DNA of 64,000 bases from Saccharopolyspora rhizosphaerae (GCF_003931915.1 NZ_RSAA01000015.1:124001-188000), one strand, 5' to 3'; shown: positions 26,934 to 36,427, counted from the first letter of the stretch. Notes: generated from the sequence alone by a model not told the origin. A program made the numbers and translations.

Positions 26934-28589
26934 ATGAGTCGGTTCGTGGAGACCTTGGTGGCGTCGGCTCGGCGGAATTCCGGGGAGGGCGCTCGCGGCC
27001 TCACCACCGGAGAACCGGAGGAGCCGCGGTTCCGGACGTGGGCGCAGGTGCACGAGGACGCGCTGCAGATGGCCGGCGGGCTCGGCGATCAGCTGCGGCC
27101 CGGTGCCGCCGTCGCGGTCCTCGCGGCCGACCCGGGCCTGATCGGCCCCGCCGTGCAGGCGGTCTGGCTCGGCGGTGGCAGCGTGACGATGCTGCACCAG
27201 CCGACACCGCGCACGGACCTGGACCACTGGGCCGAGGACACCCTCAAGGTGCTCAAGATGATCGGCGCGCGGCTGGTGCTGCTCGGCCCGCCGTTCGAGC
27301 AGTTGGGCGGGGTGCTCGAGGAGAACGGCATCGCCTACCGGGACCTCGCGGGACTCGCCGTCAGCGACGCCGAACCGCTGCCCGGCCCGGTCGAGGTCGG
27401 CGAGGACGAGACCGCACTGCTGCAGCTGACCAGCGGGTCCACCGCGGAGCCGAAGGCGGTGCGGATCACCCACCGGAACCTGAACGCGAACCTGCAGGCC
27501 ATGGTCACCGCGGCCGAGCTCGACCCCGAGCGCGACCTGGCGATGTCCTGGCTGCCGCTGTTCCACGACATGGGGATGGTCGGCTGCCTGACCGTGCCGA
27601 TGGCCATCGGGATGTCCACGGTCAAGGTCACGCCGTCGGACTTCCTGGCCTCGCCGCTGCTGTGGCCGAAGCTGATCAGCAAGTACCGCGCCACGGTCAC
27701 CGCGGCGCCGAACTTCGCCTACGCCGTGGTGGGCCGCCGTCTGGCGCGCGCCGACGAGGACTTCGACCTGTCGAGCCTGCGGTTCACGCTCAACGGTGCC
27801 GAGCCGATCGACCCGGCGGCGGCGCAGGCGTTCACCGACGCCGGGGCGCGCTTCGGCATGGACCCGAACTGCATGGTGTGCGCCTTCGGCATGGCCGAGG
27901 CGACGCTCGCGGTGTCGTTCGCGCCGCTGGGCAGGGGAGTGGAGACCGACTCGGTCGACGCCGAGGGTCTCGAACGCCGGCACGTCGCGGAACCGGTCGA
28001 TCCCGACACGGCGCAGGCGCGTCGGTTCGCGCTGCTGGGACACCCGCTGCCGGGCCTGGAGGTCGACGTCGTCGACGACGAGGGCACGGTGCTCGCGGAC
28101 CGGCAGGTCGGTCGGCTGCGCATCCGGGGCGAAGCCGTCACCCCCGGCTACCTCACGGTCGACGGTCCGCTGGAGGTGCAGGACGCCGACGGCTGGCTCG
28201 ACACGGGTGACGAGGGGTACCTGACCGACGGGCAGGTGGTGATCTGCGGACGCCGCAAGGACGTGATCATCATGGGCGGCCGCAACATCTACCCGGTCGA
28301 CATCGAGCGGGCGGCCTGCGAGGTGCAGGGCGTGCGGCCGGGCAACGCGGCCGCGGTGAGGCTGGAAGCGGGCAGTCGCCGTGAGCGCTTCGCGGTCGTG
28401 CTGGAGTCGAAGCTGGCCGGTTCGGAGGACGAGGAGAAGGCGCTGCGCAAGGCCGTCGTCTCTCGCATCGTCGACGCCGTGGGAGTCCGCCCTGCCGAAG
28501 TCGTCGTCCTCCCGCCGGGCACTCTCCCGAAGACCCCGTCGGGCAAGCTCCGGCGAGCTGCCACGGCCGACCTCGTCCCACCCCGCTAG
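26934..28589 (+). CDS. Fatty acyl-AMP ligase / acyl-CoA synthetase (Pks16-like)
   Basis: A 551-residue ANL-superfamily adenylating enzyme. The P-loop is LLQLTSGSTAEPKAV, the central motif FTLNGAEP ... CAFGMAEATLAVSF, the hinge GWLDTGDEGYL and GRRKDVIIMGGRNIYPVDIE, and the catalytic lysine is in PKTPSGKLRR. It activates a fatty acid as acyl-AMP for transfer to CoA or a carrier protein. The position after ispE matches Rv1013 (pks16) in M. tuberculosis. FAAL versus CoA-ligase activity cannot be decided by eye. Confidence 0.88.
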   Translation: MSRFVETLVASARRNSGEGARGLTTGEPEEPRFRTWAQVHEDALQMAGGLGDQLRPGAAVAVLAADPGLIGPAVQAVWLGGGSVTMLHQPTPRTDLDHWAEDTLKVLKMIGARLVLLGPPFEQLGGVLEENGIAYRDLAGLAVSDAEPLPGPVEVGEDETALLQLTSGSTAEPKAVRITHRNLNANLQAMVTAAELDPERDLAMSWLPLFHDMGMVGCLTVPMAIGMSTVKVTPSDFLASPLLWPKLISKYRATVTAAPNFAYAVVGRRLARADEDFDLSSLRFTLNGAEPIDPAAAQAFTDAGARFGMDPNCMVCAFGMAEATLAVSFAPLGRGVETDSVDAEGLERRHVAEPVDPDTAQARRFALLGHPLPGLEVDVVDDEGTVLADRQVGRLRIRGEAVTPGYLTVDGPLEVQDADGWLDTGDEGYLTDGQVVICGRRKDVIIMGGRNIYPVDIERAACEVQGVRPGNAAAVRLEAGSRRERFAVVLESKLAGSEDEEKALRKAVVSRIVDAVGVRPAEVVVLPPGTLPKTPSGKLRRAATADLVPPR

Positions 28590-28901
28590 AGCAGCGGCCG
28601 CAGCGGCCCGCCGGGGCGGTCGGACGGCGGCCGGGGCCGGGTGGCCCCTGGTCGCGAACGTGGCGCACCCGCCTGCTCCAGCCGCTTGGCTCCAGGCCTT
28701 GCTTCCAGGGCACGGCGTCGCAGGGCCGCCCCTCGAAGTTCGCGCGAGTTCGGCGCCCGAATTCCACGTCGAACTTCGCGCGAAGTTCGATCGGGGCCTC
28801 GGCCCGGGCTGCTGCAGGCCAACGGCTTCGTCGCCAGTACCCCTGCCGTCGCGTCGGTGTGCTCACCTGCGCCCGTGGTGCGGAGCGCCCTGCGGGCGGT
28901 G
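28590..28901. other. Convergent spacer with a 22-bp palindrome
   Basis: About 310 bp between the acyl-AMP ligase and pth (tail to tail). It holds GC-rich sequence and a palindrome cluster (28733-28788) but no gene and no T-tailed terminator. Confidence 0.6.
28733..28788. repeat. Perfect 22-bp palindrome plus related half-copy
   Basis: 28767-28788 is a perfect palindrome with half TCGAACTTCGC. A related copy TCGAAGTTCGCGCGAGTTCG lies 34 bp upstream (28733-28752). Both centre on CGCGCG. Possible roles are a bidirectional terminator or an intergenic repeat element. Confidence 0.6.
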
Positions 28902-29477
28902 TTAGTGGAACTCGTTCTGGGCTGCTTCGAGGCCCTTGGTGACCAGCGTTTCGACCGCGTCGGCGCACTGGTCGATGAAGTACGCGAGCTCCTTGCGCTC
29001 GGTGCTGGAGAAGTCCTTGAGCACGTAGTCGGCGGGGTCCATCCGGCCGGGTGGGCGTCCCACGCCGAAGCGGACGCGCAGGTAGTCGCGGGTGCCCAGG
29101 GACTTGGAGATCGACCGCAGCCCGTTGTGGCCGTTCTCGCCACCACCCCGCTTGAGCCGGATCGTGCCGTAGGGCAGGTCCAGCTCGTCGTGGATGACGA
29201 TGAGCGACTCGGGCGCGGTCTTGAAGAACTTGACCGCCCCGGCGACCGGGCCGCCGGAGAGGTTCATGAACGAACGCGGCTTGATCAGCACGGCACGGGC
29301 GCCGCCCAACCGTCCTTCGACGGCGTCGGCACCGGACTTGTGCGACTTGAACTTGCCGCCGATGCGCGCAGCGAGCTCGTCGGCGACGAGGAAACCGATG
29401 TTGTGCCGGTTCCCCTCGTATCGCGGGCCGGGGTTGCCGAGCCCGGCGATCACCGAAACCGCGTCCGCAGTGGTCAC
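28902..29477 (-). CDS. pth: Peptidyl-tRNA hydrolase
   Basis: A 191-residue enzyme that releases peptides from stalled peptidyl-tRNA. [18 protein letters not shown] includes the catalytic His25, with N14-type residues and HDELDLP (catalytic Asp) following. [15 protein letters not shown] is the tRNA-binding block and [11 protein letters not shown] is conserved. The GTG start has GGGAG 10 nt upstream. It lies 83 bp after rplY on the same strand with a hairpin between, so expression may be partly separate. The rplY-pth pair matches mycobacteria. Confidence 0.96.
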   Translation of the reverse strand: MTTADAVSVIAGLGNPGPRYEGNRHNIGFLVADELAARIGGKFKSHKSGADAVEGRLGGARAVLIKPRSFMNLSGGPVAGAVKFFKTAPESLIVIHDELDLPYGTIRLKRGGGENGHNGLRSISKSLGTRDYLRVRFGVGRPPGRMDPADYVLKDFSSTERKELAYFIDQCADAVETLVTKGLEAAQNEFH

Positions 29478-29508
29478 GGAAGTAAGTCTCCCTCAAGCGG
29501 AGGCACGC

Positions 29509-29540
29509 CCCGCGCCGCCCCGCAACGGGGGCGGCGCGGG
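29509..29540 (-). terminator. Hairpin between rplY and pth
   Basis: A perfect 13-bp GC stem (29509-29521 with 29528-29540) with a 6-nt loop and no T tract. It is more likely partial termination or RNA processing than a full stop, because pth has no clear promoter after it. Confidence 0.5.
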
Positions 29541-29560
29541 TGCGCCCGACGTCGTCAGGC

Positions 29561-30175
29561 TCAGGCCTCTTCGGAGGCCTCTTCCTCGCCACCCTCTTCT
29601 TCCTCGGCAGCGGGCTCTTCCTCCATCTCGGCCGCGGCCTCGGAGATGTTGACGACCATGGTCTCCGGGTCGGACACCAGGCTGGTGCCCTTCGGCAGCT
29701 TCAGGTCGGAGACGTGCAGCTGGGTGCCGATCTCGGCGCCCTCGACCGACAACTCGATCTGCTCCGGGATGTGCAGGGCCTCGGCCTCGACCTCGACCTC
29801 GGTCAGCTCCTGGCTGACCAGGGCGCCGGAAGCGGCGTCACCGGTGACCACGACGGGGACGTTGACGGTGACCTTCTCGCCGCGCTTGACCAGCAGCAGG
29901 TCGACGTGCTCGATGTAGCCCTTGATCGGGTGGGAGGTGATGGTCTTGGTCAGCGCGAGCTCCTGGCCGGAACCCTCGACGTCCAGCGTCAGCACCGCGT
30001 TGTGCCCGTTCTCACGGACGGCGCGGGCGAACTCGACGCTGGGCAGCGACAGGTGCTGCGGGTCGGAGCCGTGGCCGTAGAGGACCGCGGGGATCTTGCC
30101 GGCGCGGCGGGTGCGGCGGGCCGCTCCCTTGCCGAACTCGTTGCGCTGCTCGACTGCGATTCGTACCTCGGACAC
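29561..30175 (-). CDS. rplY: 50S ribosomal protein L25/general stress protein Ctc
   Basis: A 204-residue long-form L25 (TL5/Ctc type). The N-terminal domain (1-95) binds 5S rRNA ([26 protein letters not shown]) and a C-terminal beta domain follows. The last 25 residues are almost all Glu and Ala, a usual acidic tail in actinobacteria. The start is GTG 30175 with AAGGAG upstream; the frame continues upstream but without support. Confidence 0.95.
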   Translation of the reverse strand: MSEVRIAVEQRNEFGKGAARRTRRAGKIPAVLYGHGSDPQHLSLPSVEFARAVRENGHNAVLTLDVEGSGQELALTKTITSHPIKGYIEHVDLLLVKRGEKVTVNVPVVVTGDAASGALVSQELTEVEVEAEALHIPEQIELSVEGAEIGTQLHVSDLKLPKGTSLVSDPETMVVNISEAAAEMEEEPAAEEEEGGEEEASEEA

Positions 30176-30546
30176 GGTGGTGCACTCCTTGATGACGTCG
30201 GGCGGAACGTGAGTTGTTCGGTGGCCTGCGGCGGTGGGGCGCGCTACTGGAGAGATCGACGGGAGCCGGTGGGAGAGCGGCACCAGGGAGTGCGCGACAT
30301 CAGTGCGCCGGAGGAGCATGTCGACCGACCTTCACCGTGCCACCGCGCCGATCACGCCGGGCGAACGTCCCGACCTCGCCGAGGCAACCCGAACAGTCTA
30401 AACGGTGCGCGGATGGCGGTTTTCGCGCGGGTGGACCCACCTCGGCCGGTGACCCCGCTCACGAGCGCGAGGGACGGGAAATCCATGAACGTTCCCGGAT
30501 GTTCAGCTGGGTGACGCAACAGCCCCGATCGCCCAGGAGTGACTCC

Positions 30547-31152
30547 ATGACCGCGACCCAGTCCGAGCTCGCGCTCTCCGCCGACGCCCAGGACTTGCTG
30601 TTCCGCGAGGCCCGCACCGCCAACACCTTCAGCGACGAGCCGGTCACCGACGAACAGGTGCAGGCGATCTACGACCTGGTCAAGTGGGCGCCGACCTCGA
30701 TGAACCAGCAGCCGTTGCGGGTCCTGCTGCTGCGTTCGCCCGAGGCCAAGGCGCGCCTGCTGCCGCACCTGATGGAGGGCAACCGGGCCAAGACCGAGCA
30801 GGCGCCGCTGGTCGCGGTCTTGGCGGCCGACACCGAGTTCCACGAGAACCTGCCGCGGGTCTTCCCGCACAAGCCCGAAGCGAAGGACATCTTCGCCGAC
30901 CTCGGCTTCCGGGAGCAGAACGCGAAGCTGAACGCGACGCTGCAGGCCGGCTACTTCTTCCTCGGCGTCCGCGCGGCCGGTCTCGCGGTCGGCCCGATGA
31001 CCGGCCTCGACGCCGCGGGGATCAACGCCGAGTTCTTCCCCGACGGCACGCACCAGACCCTGGTCGTCGCCAACATCGGCAAGCCGGGCGAGAACGCCTG
31101 GTCGGAGCGCCTCCCCCGGCTCGACTTCGACGAAGTGGTGACGACGCTCTGA
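30547..31152 (+). CDS. Nitroreductase family, malonic semialdehyde reductase-like
   Basis: A 201-residue FMN-dependent reductase close to E. coli RutE. Shared blocks include LFREARTANTFSDEPVTDE, LVKWAPTSMNQQP (flavin-binding), GLAVGPMTGLD and the C-terminal RLPRLDFDE. RutE reduces malonic semialdehyde to 3-hydroxypropionate in pyrimidine breakdown, and no other rut genes are seen here, so the in vivo substrate may differ. ATG has CAGGAG 7 nt upstream. It is divergent from rplY and convergent with prs. Confidence 0.88.
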   Translation: MTATQSELALSADAQDLLFREARTANTFSDEPVTDEQVQAIYDLVKWAPTSMNQQPLRVLLLRSPEAKARLLPHLMEGNRAKTEQAPLVAVLAADTEFHENLPRVFPHKPEAKDIFADLGFREQNAKLNATLQAGYFFLGVRAAGLAVGPMTGLDAAGINAEFFPDGTHQTLVVANIGKPGENAWSERLPRLDFDEVVTTL

Positions 31153-31226
31153 CGTGCTCGTCCACCGTGGCGATGACGGAACCTGACACGCCGCCTGGAC
31201 CCCGCGCCCCCACACGACCACTCGGA

Positions 31227-31262
31227 CGGGGGAGGGGGGCGACATGTTGCCCCCCACCCCCG
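31227..31262 (+). terminator. GC hairpin after the RutE-like gene
   Basis: C-G5-A-G6-C (31227-31240) pairs with its G-C6-A-C5-G partner (31249-31262) with one A-A mismatch and an 8-nt loop. Confidence 0.6.
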
Positions 31263-31296
31263 AACGGATGAAGCGACGAGGGCGTGCTGGGACACG

Positions 31297-31331
31297 ACGA
31301 AGGCCCCGGTCCGCTGGACCGGGGCCTTCGT
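31297..31331. terminator. Bidirectional terminator between RutE-like gene and prs
   Basis: A perfect 16-bp stem (31297-31312 with 31316-31331) closed by a GCT loop, followed on the plus strand by CTTCTG, between convergent genes. Confidence 0.8.
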
Positions 31332-31404
31332 CTTCTGATCTGCGATCGGCACTGGCCGATGCCCACCCGCTCCGCTGAGCAGCGCGAGTCCGGGAGCGAT
31401 GAGA

Positions 31405-32391
31405 TCAGGCGCGGCCGTCGAAGAGGCTGGTGACCGAGCCGTCCTCGAAGACCTGGTGGATCGCTTCCGCGACGAGCGGGGCGATCGACAGGACCGTGAG
31501 GTTCTCGAACCGGCGCTCCTCCGGGATCGGGAGCGTGTTGGTCAGCACGACCTCCTTGGCGCCGCAGCTCGACAGCCGTTCCACGGCCGGGCCGGAGAGC
31601 ACGGCGTGGGTGGAGGCGATGATGACGTCGCTGGCACCGGCCGCGAGCAGCTGCTCGGTGGCCTTGGTGATGGTGCCGCCGGTGTCGATCATGTCGTCGA
31701 CCAGCACGCACAGCCGGCCCTCGACGTCACCGACCACGCGGTTGGCGACGACCTGGTTCGGCTTGCTGGGGTCGCGGGTCTTGTGGATGAACGCCAGCGG
31801 CGTGCCACCCAGGTCGTCGGCCCACTTCTCGGCGACGCGAACGCGACCGGAGTCCGGGGAGACGACGGTGATGTTCTGGTCGGAGTAGGTCTCGCTGATG
31901 TAGCTGGCGAGCAGCTTCTGCGCCATCAGGTGGTCGACCGGGCCGTCGAAGAAGCCCTGGATCTGGTCGGTGTGCAGGTCCACGACCATGATCCGGTCCG
32001 CGCCGGCGGTCTTGAACAGGTCCGCCATCAGGCGGGCCGAGATCGGCTCGCGACCCTTGTGCTTCTTGTCCTGACGGGCGTAGCCGTAGAACGGGATGAC
32101 CACGGTGATGCGCTTGGCGCTGGCGCGCTTGAGCGCGTCCACCATGATCAGCTGCTCCATGATCGCGTCATTGAGCGGAGTGCAGTGCGACTGGATCACG
32201 AACGCGTCGCAGCCACGCACGGACTCGTCGTAGCGCACGAAGATCTCGCCGTTGGCGAACTGGTACGCGGCCTGGGGCGTGACCGTCACGTCGAGCTGCT
32301 TGGCCACCTCCTCGGCAAGTTCCGGGTGGCTGCGGCCGGAGAAGAGCTTGAGGCTCTTCTTCGGGGTCGCAGACATGGCACTCACGGTCAT
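31405..32391 (-). CDS. prs: Ribose-phosphate pyrophosphokinase
   Basis: A 328-residue PRPP synthetase. Key blocks: FSGRSHPELAEEVA, DAFVIQSHC, the KxxxR-type flexible loop (ARQDKKHKGREPISARL), the ribose-phosphate site VVDLHTDQIQGFFDGPVD and the PRPP loop VLVDDMIDTGGT. It feeds purine, pyrimidine, histidine, NAD and, in actinobacteria, decaprenyl-phospho-arabinose synthesis. It overlaps glmU by 4 bp (ATGA), which supports ATG 32391; ATG 32376 is an alternative. Confidence 0.97.
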   Translation of the reverse strand: MTVSAMSATPKKSLKLFSGRSHPELAEEVAKQLDVTVTPQAAYQFANGEIFVRYDESVRGCDAFVIQSHCTPLNDAIMEQLIMVDALKRASAKRITVVIPFYGYARQDKKHKGREPISARLMADLFKTAGADRIMVVDLHTDQIQGFFDGPVDHLMAQKLLASYISETYSDQNITVVSPDSGRVRVAEKWADDLGGTPLAFIHKTRDPSKPNQVVANRVVGDVEGRLCVLVDDMIDTGGTITKATEQLLAAGASDVIIASTHAVLSGPAVERLSSCGAKEVVLTNTLPIPEERRFENLTVLSIAPLVAEAIHQVFEDGSVTSLFDGRA

Positions 32392-33914
32392 CGTCCCTCC
32401 CCGTTCGACGTCTCTGCGTCATCGGTCGGTTCATTGCCCTTGGCCCGCTGTGCGGCCTGGTCGGCGGCGGTGCCCGGGCGGCGCTTGGCCACCCAGCCGT
32501 CGATGTTGCGTTGCCTCCCGCGGGCGACTGCCATCGCGCCCGGGGGGACATCCTGGGTGATCACCGAACCGGCGGCGGTGTAGGCACCGTCGCCGATCTC
32601 CACCGGTGCGACGAACATGTTGTCGGCACCGGTCCGGGAGTGTGATCCGATCTTGGTGTGGTGCTTGTTCACACCGTCGTAGTTGACGAAGACGGTCGCG
32701 GCGCCGATGTTCGACTGCTCCCCGATCGTCGCGTCACCCACGTAGCTCAGGTGCGGCACCTTGGTGCCGTTGCCGATGGTGGCGTTCTTGGTCTCGACGA
32801 AGGTGCCGATCTTGCCCTTCGTGCCCAGCGAGGTGCCGGGCCGCAGGAAGGCGAAGGGACCGACGCTGGCGTTCGGGCCGACCTCCGCGCCCTCGCCGTG
32901 CGTGCGCACCACCGAGGCGCCGGGGTGGACCGTGCAGCCCGTCAGGGTGGTGTCCGGCCCGACCGTCGCGCCCTCGCCGACGGTGGTGCCGGCGCGCAGC
33001 TGCACGCCCGGCTCCAGCGTCACGTCGCGGGCCAGGGTCACGTCGCAGTCCAGCCAGACCGAGGACGGGTCGAGGACGGTGACGCCCTCGCGCATCCAGT
33101 GCGTGACCAGCCGGCGGTTGAGCTCGGCGCCGAGCCGGGACAGCTGCACCCGGTCGTTGACGCCCTCGACCAACCACGGGTCGGAGCAGATCAGCGTGCC
33201 GACGTCACGCCCGTCGCCGCGGGCGATGGACAGCACGTCGGTCAGGTAGAGCTCGCCCTGGGCGTTGTCGGTGGACAGGCGCTTGAGCGCGCCGGTGAGG
33301 ACCTCGGCGTCGAAGGCGTAGACACCCGAGTTGATCTCGGTGATCGCCGCCTGCTCCGGCGTGGCGTCCTTCTGCTCGACGATGCCGGTGACCCGGCCGT
33401 CGGCGTCGCGGGTGATCCGCCCGTACCCGGTCGGGTCGTCGACGACCGAGGTGAGCACGGTGACGGCGTTGCCCGACTCCGTGTGCTCGGCCAGCATCGC
33501 GCGCAGCGTGTCGGCGTCGAGCAGCGGCACGTCGCCGTAGCTGACCAGCACCGTTCCGGTGAGCCCGTCGGGCAGCTCGGAGAGCCCGCAGGACACGGCG
33601 TGGCCGGTGCCCAGCTGCTCTTCCTGGAGCGCGGTGGTGATCGGTCGGCCGAGCGCCTCGGAGACCGAGCTCAGGTGCTCCGCGACCTCGTCGCGGCCGT
33701 GTCCGAGGACGACGACGAGCTGGTCCGGATCGGCTCCGGCGGCGGCGCGGACGGCGTGTTCCACGAGGGGGCGCCCGGCGAGCCGGTGCAGCACCTTCGG
33801 TGTCGCCGATCGCATCCTGGTGCCCTCCCCGGCCGCCAGCACGACCGTGCTGACCGGTCCCGGGTGCGCTGCAGCGCGCTGAGAGGAGGGCTGGGCGTTG
33901 TCGCCCTGGAGCAT
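32388..33914 (-). CDS. glmU: Bifunctional UDP-GlcNAc pyrophosphorylase/GlcN-1-P acetyltransferase
   Basis: A 508-residue enzyme making UDP-GlcNAc for peptidoglycan. The N-terminal uridylyltransferase domain has VVLAAGEGTRMRSATPKVLH, QEEQLGTGHA and SYGDVPLL. The C-terminal left-handed beta-helix shows many hexapeptide repeats (GATVGPDTTL, GAEVGPNASV), with acetyl-CoA/active-site residues in THIGSHSRTG-like HTKIGSHSRTGADN. A charged tail of about 30 residues (AKRRPGTAADQ...) follows. ATG 33914 has GGAG 7 nt upstream. It forms an operon with prs. Confidence 0.97.
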   Translation of the reverse strand: MLQGDNAQPSSQRAAAHPGPVSTVVLAAGEGTRMRSATPKVLHRLAGRPLVEHAVRAAAGADPDQLVVVLGHGRDEVAEHLSSVSEALGRPITTALQEEQLGTGHAVSCGLSELPDGLTGTVLVSYGDVPLLDADTLRAMLAEHTESGNAVTVLTSVVDDPTGYGRITRDADGRVTGIVEQKDATPEQAAITEINSGVYAFDAEVLTGALKRLSTDNAQGELYLTDVLSIARGDGRDVGTLICSDPWLVEGVNDRVQLSRLGAELNRRLVTHWMREGVTVLDPSSVWLDCDVTLARDVTLEPGVQLRAGTTVGEGATVGPDTTLTGCTVHPGASVVRTHGEGAEVGPNASVGPFAFLRPGTSLGTKGKIGTFVETKNATIGNGTKVPHLSYVGDATIGEQSNIGAATVFVNYDGVNKHHTKIGSHSRTGADNMFVAPVEIGDGAYTAAGSVITQDVPPGAMAVARGRQRNIDGWVAKRRPGTAADQAAQRAKGNEPTDDAETSNGEGR

Positions 33915-34157
33915 CAGCGCTCTCCCTTGATCTCTAGAAAGACGGCCTGCCGAGGGTCCGTGGCCTCGGCGCCGACCGACGTGCCTGTGTGCGTCCAAGC
34001 GGGTGAAGGGTAACCGGCCCGGCCGCCCCCTACCTCCGGTGCCCCTGCCCTTCGAGCGGCAGCTGCGATGGTACCGCCGTTCGGTCGGGCGGCGGCGGAG
34101 GAAACCCGCCCCTAGCTGGGGGAACGTGATCATGCGTCGGTTCGTGGGCAGGTCCGC

Positions 34158-35930
34158 TCAGCGCGCGTCCGGCGGGATCCACACAGCTTGATCGATCTCG
34201 GAGCGCTGCTCGACCGGGGGAGTCTCAGCGGTGTCGCCGACTCCGGAGAGTGCTGCGACGCGGTTCCCACCGTTGCGCTTCGCCTGGTACATCGCCGCGT
34301 CCGCGCGGGCGAGGACCTGCGCCGCCGACTCCTGCGGCCGCATCGCGACGACGCCGATCGACAGCGTCACCCCGCGCGAGACCTCCGGCGGCAGGTGGTC
34401 GACGGCCTCGACCGTCCGGTTCAGCGCCTGCTCGGCCGCGCTCAGCGTCGCGCCCGGCAGCAGCACCACGAACTCGTCACCGCCGTAGCGCGCCACGAAG
34501 TCGTCGGTGCGCAGCGTGTCGCGCAGGTTGCGGGCCACGGTGCGCAGCACGTCGTCGCCCTCGGCGTGCGAACAGCGGTCGTTGACGCCCTTGAAGCCGT
34601 CCAGGTCGACCAGCGCGACCGCCAGGGGCTGCACCTCGGGGGAGCCGAGCAGGGTCTCCAGCCGGTCGTCGAGCGCGCGCCGGTTGGACAGCCCGGTCAG
34701 CGGGTCCTCGCGGGCCTGGCGGGTGATGGCGTCGTGCTTGTGGCTCAGCCGGGAGTTCTCCAGGCGGGTGGCGAGGGTCGACACGCGCGCCTCGCGCATC
34801 GCCCACAGCTCGGTCTCCAGCTCCAGCGCGTAGTCGCGCAGCGCGTCCCGGGGGCGGTCCGGCGCGAGTTCGGTGATGAGCGCGAACTCGCGGGCCAGCG
34901 AGATCCGCAGGGTCGGCTCGGAGGTGTCGTGGCTGAGGCTGGTCAAGGTCTCCGAGAGCACCCGCACCGCATCGTCGAGGTGGTCCCCGCGCACCAGGCA
35001 GCGGGACAGCGCGATGGCCATGATGATCTGCTCGCGCGGGTGCATCGAGCGGTCGAGGTGGCGCATCTCCTCGAGACGCGTGATGTGCTCGGCCGACGGC
35101 GAGGCCAGCGCGTGCGCGGCACCCAGCACCGGCATCTGCTCGGCGGCGGTCCGGTTCGACACGCGCGGGAACAGCGACTCCCGCCACGGCCCTTCCACGG
35201 CCACGGCCAGCGCGGAGGCGGTGGAGAACTGGCTGGCGGCCTCGTCCTGCAGGCCGACGCGCTCCAGCCGCAGGCCCCAGCCCAGCTGCATCCGGCAGCG
35301 GTTGATCATGTGCACGGCGATCTCGTGCGGTCCGCCGCTCTCGCGGATCCGCTGGTGGGCGCGGGCCATCACCTCGTCGGCCATCTCGTAGACGCCGAGT
35401 TGGGTGAGCACCAGGCCGATGTCGATCAGCGACGTGGCCAGCAGGCGTTCCCAGGAGCGGCGGCCGAGCGTGCGGTCGGGGGCCAGCTCCTCGTCGAGCA
35501 TCGCCAGGCCGTGGGCGACCTCGGTGAGCGCGTTGTCCTCGGCGCCGACCAGCAGCGCGCGCCGGCCGCGCAGCGCGTGCGCGTCGGCCTGCAGCACTTC
35601 GAGGCCGTGGCGCTTGGTGTGGCTGAGCAGCTCGTCCAGCAGTTCGTCGGCGCTGGCCAGCAGCTCGGAGGTGGTCAGCCGCATGGCGGCGCAGTGGCGC
35701 AGGAGCTGGGCGACGATGCGCGGTTCACCCCGGCGCTGGGCCTCGGCCAGCAGGTTGTCGGCCTCGCGGATCGTGTTGGTCTGGCCGGCCGGGTCGCTGT
35801 GCTGGCCGACCGCGTTCAGTTCGCGGGCACGACCGACCAACCACGCGTCGGACACCTCGCCCAGCGTGGTCACCGGATCTTCGCGCACGGCGGCAGTGTG
35901 GTCGCGCAGCGGCGCACACCCCCTGTTCAC
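34158..35930 (-). CDS. Diguanylate cyclase with helical repeat sensor
   Basis: A 590-residue soluble protein. Residues about 20-400 are all-helical and resemble degenerate tetratricopeptide repeats (pairs of helices with GLxxLGxYExADE-like spacing). The last 170 residues form a GGDEF domain: DPLTGLSNRRALDDRL, VDLDGFKGVND and the intact active site RYGGDEF. An inhibitory I-site RTDD lies exactly five residues before GGDEF, so product feedback is expected. No EAL domain or membrane helix is seen. It makes c-di-GMP in response to an unknown protein or ligand signal. GTG 35930 is the best available start, but the ribosome site is weak. Confidence 0.88.
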   Translation of the reverse strand: MNRGCAPLRDHTAAVREDPVTTLGEVSDAWLVGRARELNAVGQHSDPAGQTNTIREADNLLAEAQRRGEPRIVAQLLRHCAAMRLTTSELLASADELLDELLSHTKRHGLEVLQADAHALRGRRALLVGAEDNALTEVAHGLAMLDEELAPDRTLGRRSWERLLATSLIDIGLVLTQLGVYEMADEVMARAHQRIRESGGPHEIAVHMINRCRMQLGWGLRLERVGLQDEAASQFSTASALAVAVEGPWRESLFPRVSNRTAAEQMPVLGAAHALASPSAEHITRLEEMRHLDRSMHPREQIIMAIALSRCLVRGDHLDDAVRVLSETLTSLSHDTSEPTLRISLAREFALITELAPDRPRDALRDYALELETELWAMREARVSTLATRLENSRLSHKHDAITRQAREDPLTGLSNRRALDDRLETLLGSPEVQPLAVALVDLDGFKGVNDRCSHAEGDDVLRTVARNLRDTLRTDDFVARYGGDEFVVLLPGATLSAAEQALNRTVEAVDHLPPEVSRGVTLSIGVVAMRPQESAAQVLARADAAMYQAKRNGGNRVAALSGVGDTAETPPVEQRSEIDQAVWIPPDAR

Positions 35931-35998
35931 CTTGGCCCCCGGGTGGCCCGGGCGGTGCGCGTCGCCGCGTACCGCATCGGGCCCGGGAGGGCTGCTCG

Positions 35999-36069
35999 CT
36001 CCGCCGCCAGGATTCGAACCTGGACCATCGGAACCAAAATCCGAGGTGCTGCCTTTACACCACGGCGGA
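35999..36069 (-). tRNA. tRNA-Gln (anticodon TTG)
   Basis: A 71-nt cloverleaf on the minus strand has acceptor TCCGCCG/CGGCGGA, anticodon stem TCGGA/TCCGA with loop TTTTGGT (anticodon TTG), T-loop GGTTCGAATCC and discriminator G. CCA is not encoded. Confidence 0.95.
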
Positions 36070-36403
36070 TCGGGCGCGTCGGGCCCCCGGAACCGGGCGT
36101 TGCGCGCCGGCGCCGCAGGGTGAGCTTACCGGGCGGTGACAACGGCCGGTCGCACCCGGCCGAGATCGTCGCGCTGCCGGCCGTGCCGGCGCGGCCGGGT
36201 CCCTGCGCGGGACGAGGGCGGCAGGGCGGAGCGAGGGGTTGCCGCCGTTGAGGTCGCGGGGCCGCTGGAAGCCGGGGGCTGAGGCTCGGGATCCCGCACG
36301 GCTGGTTCTGGGCAGGCACACCGGGGAGACGGAGATCAACTGGCTCCGGTTGCACGGTGACCTGCCAACGATCGGGTGAACGCAGAAATCACGACACGCC
36401 CGG

Positions 36404-36427
36404 AAAGCGGCGACACGCCGCTTTTTT
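36404..36427 (+). terminator. Orphan intrinsic terminator
   Basis: AAAGCGGC-GACAC-GCCGCTTT with a run of six T (36422-36427). It is one of the very few T-tailed terminators in the window. No plus-strand gene precedes it (the nearest upstream gene is tRNA-Gln on the other strand). Confidence 0.75.
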
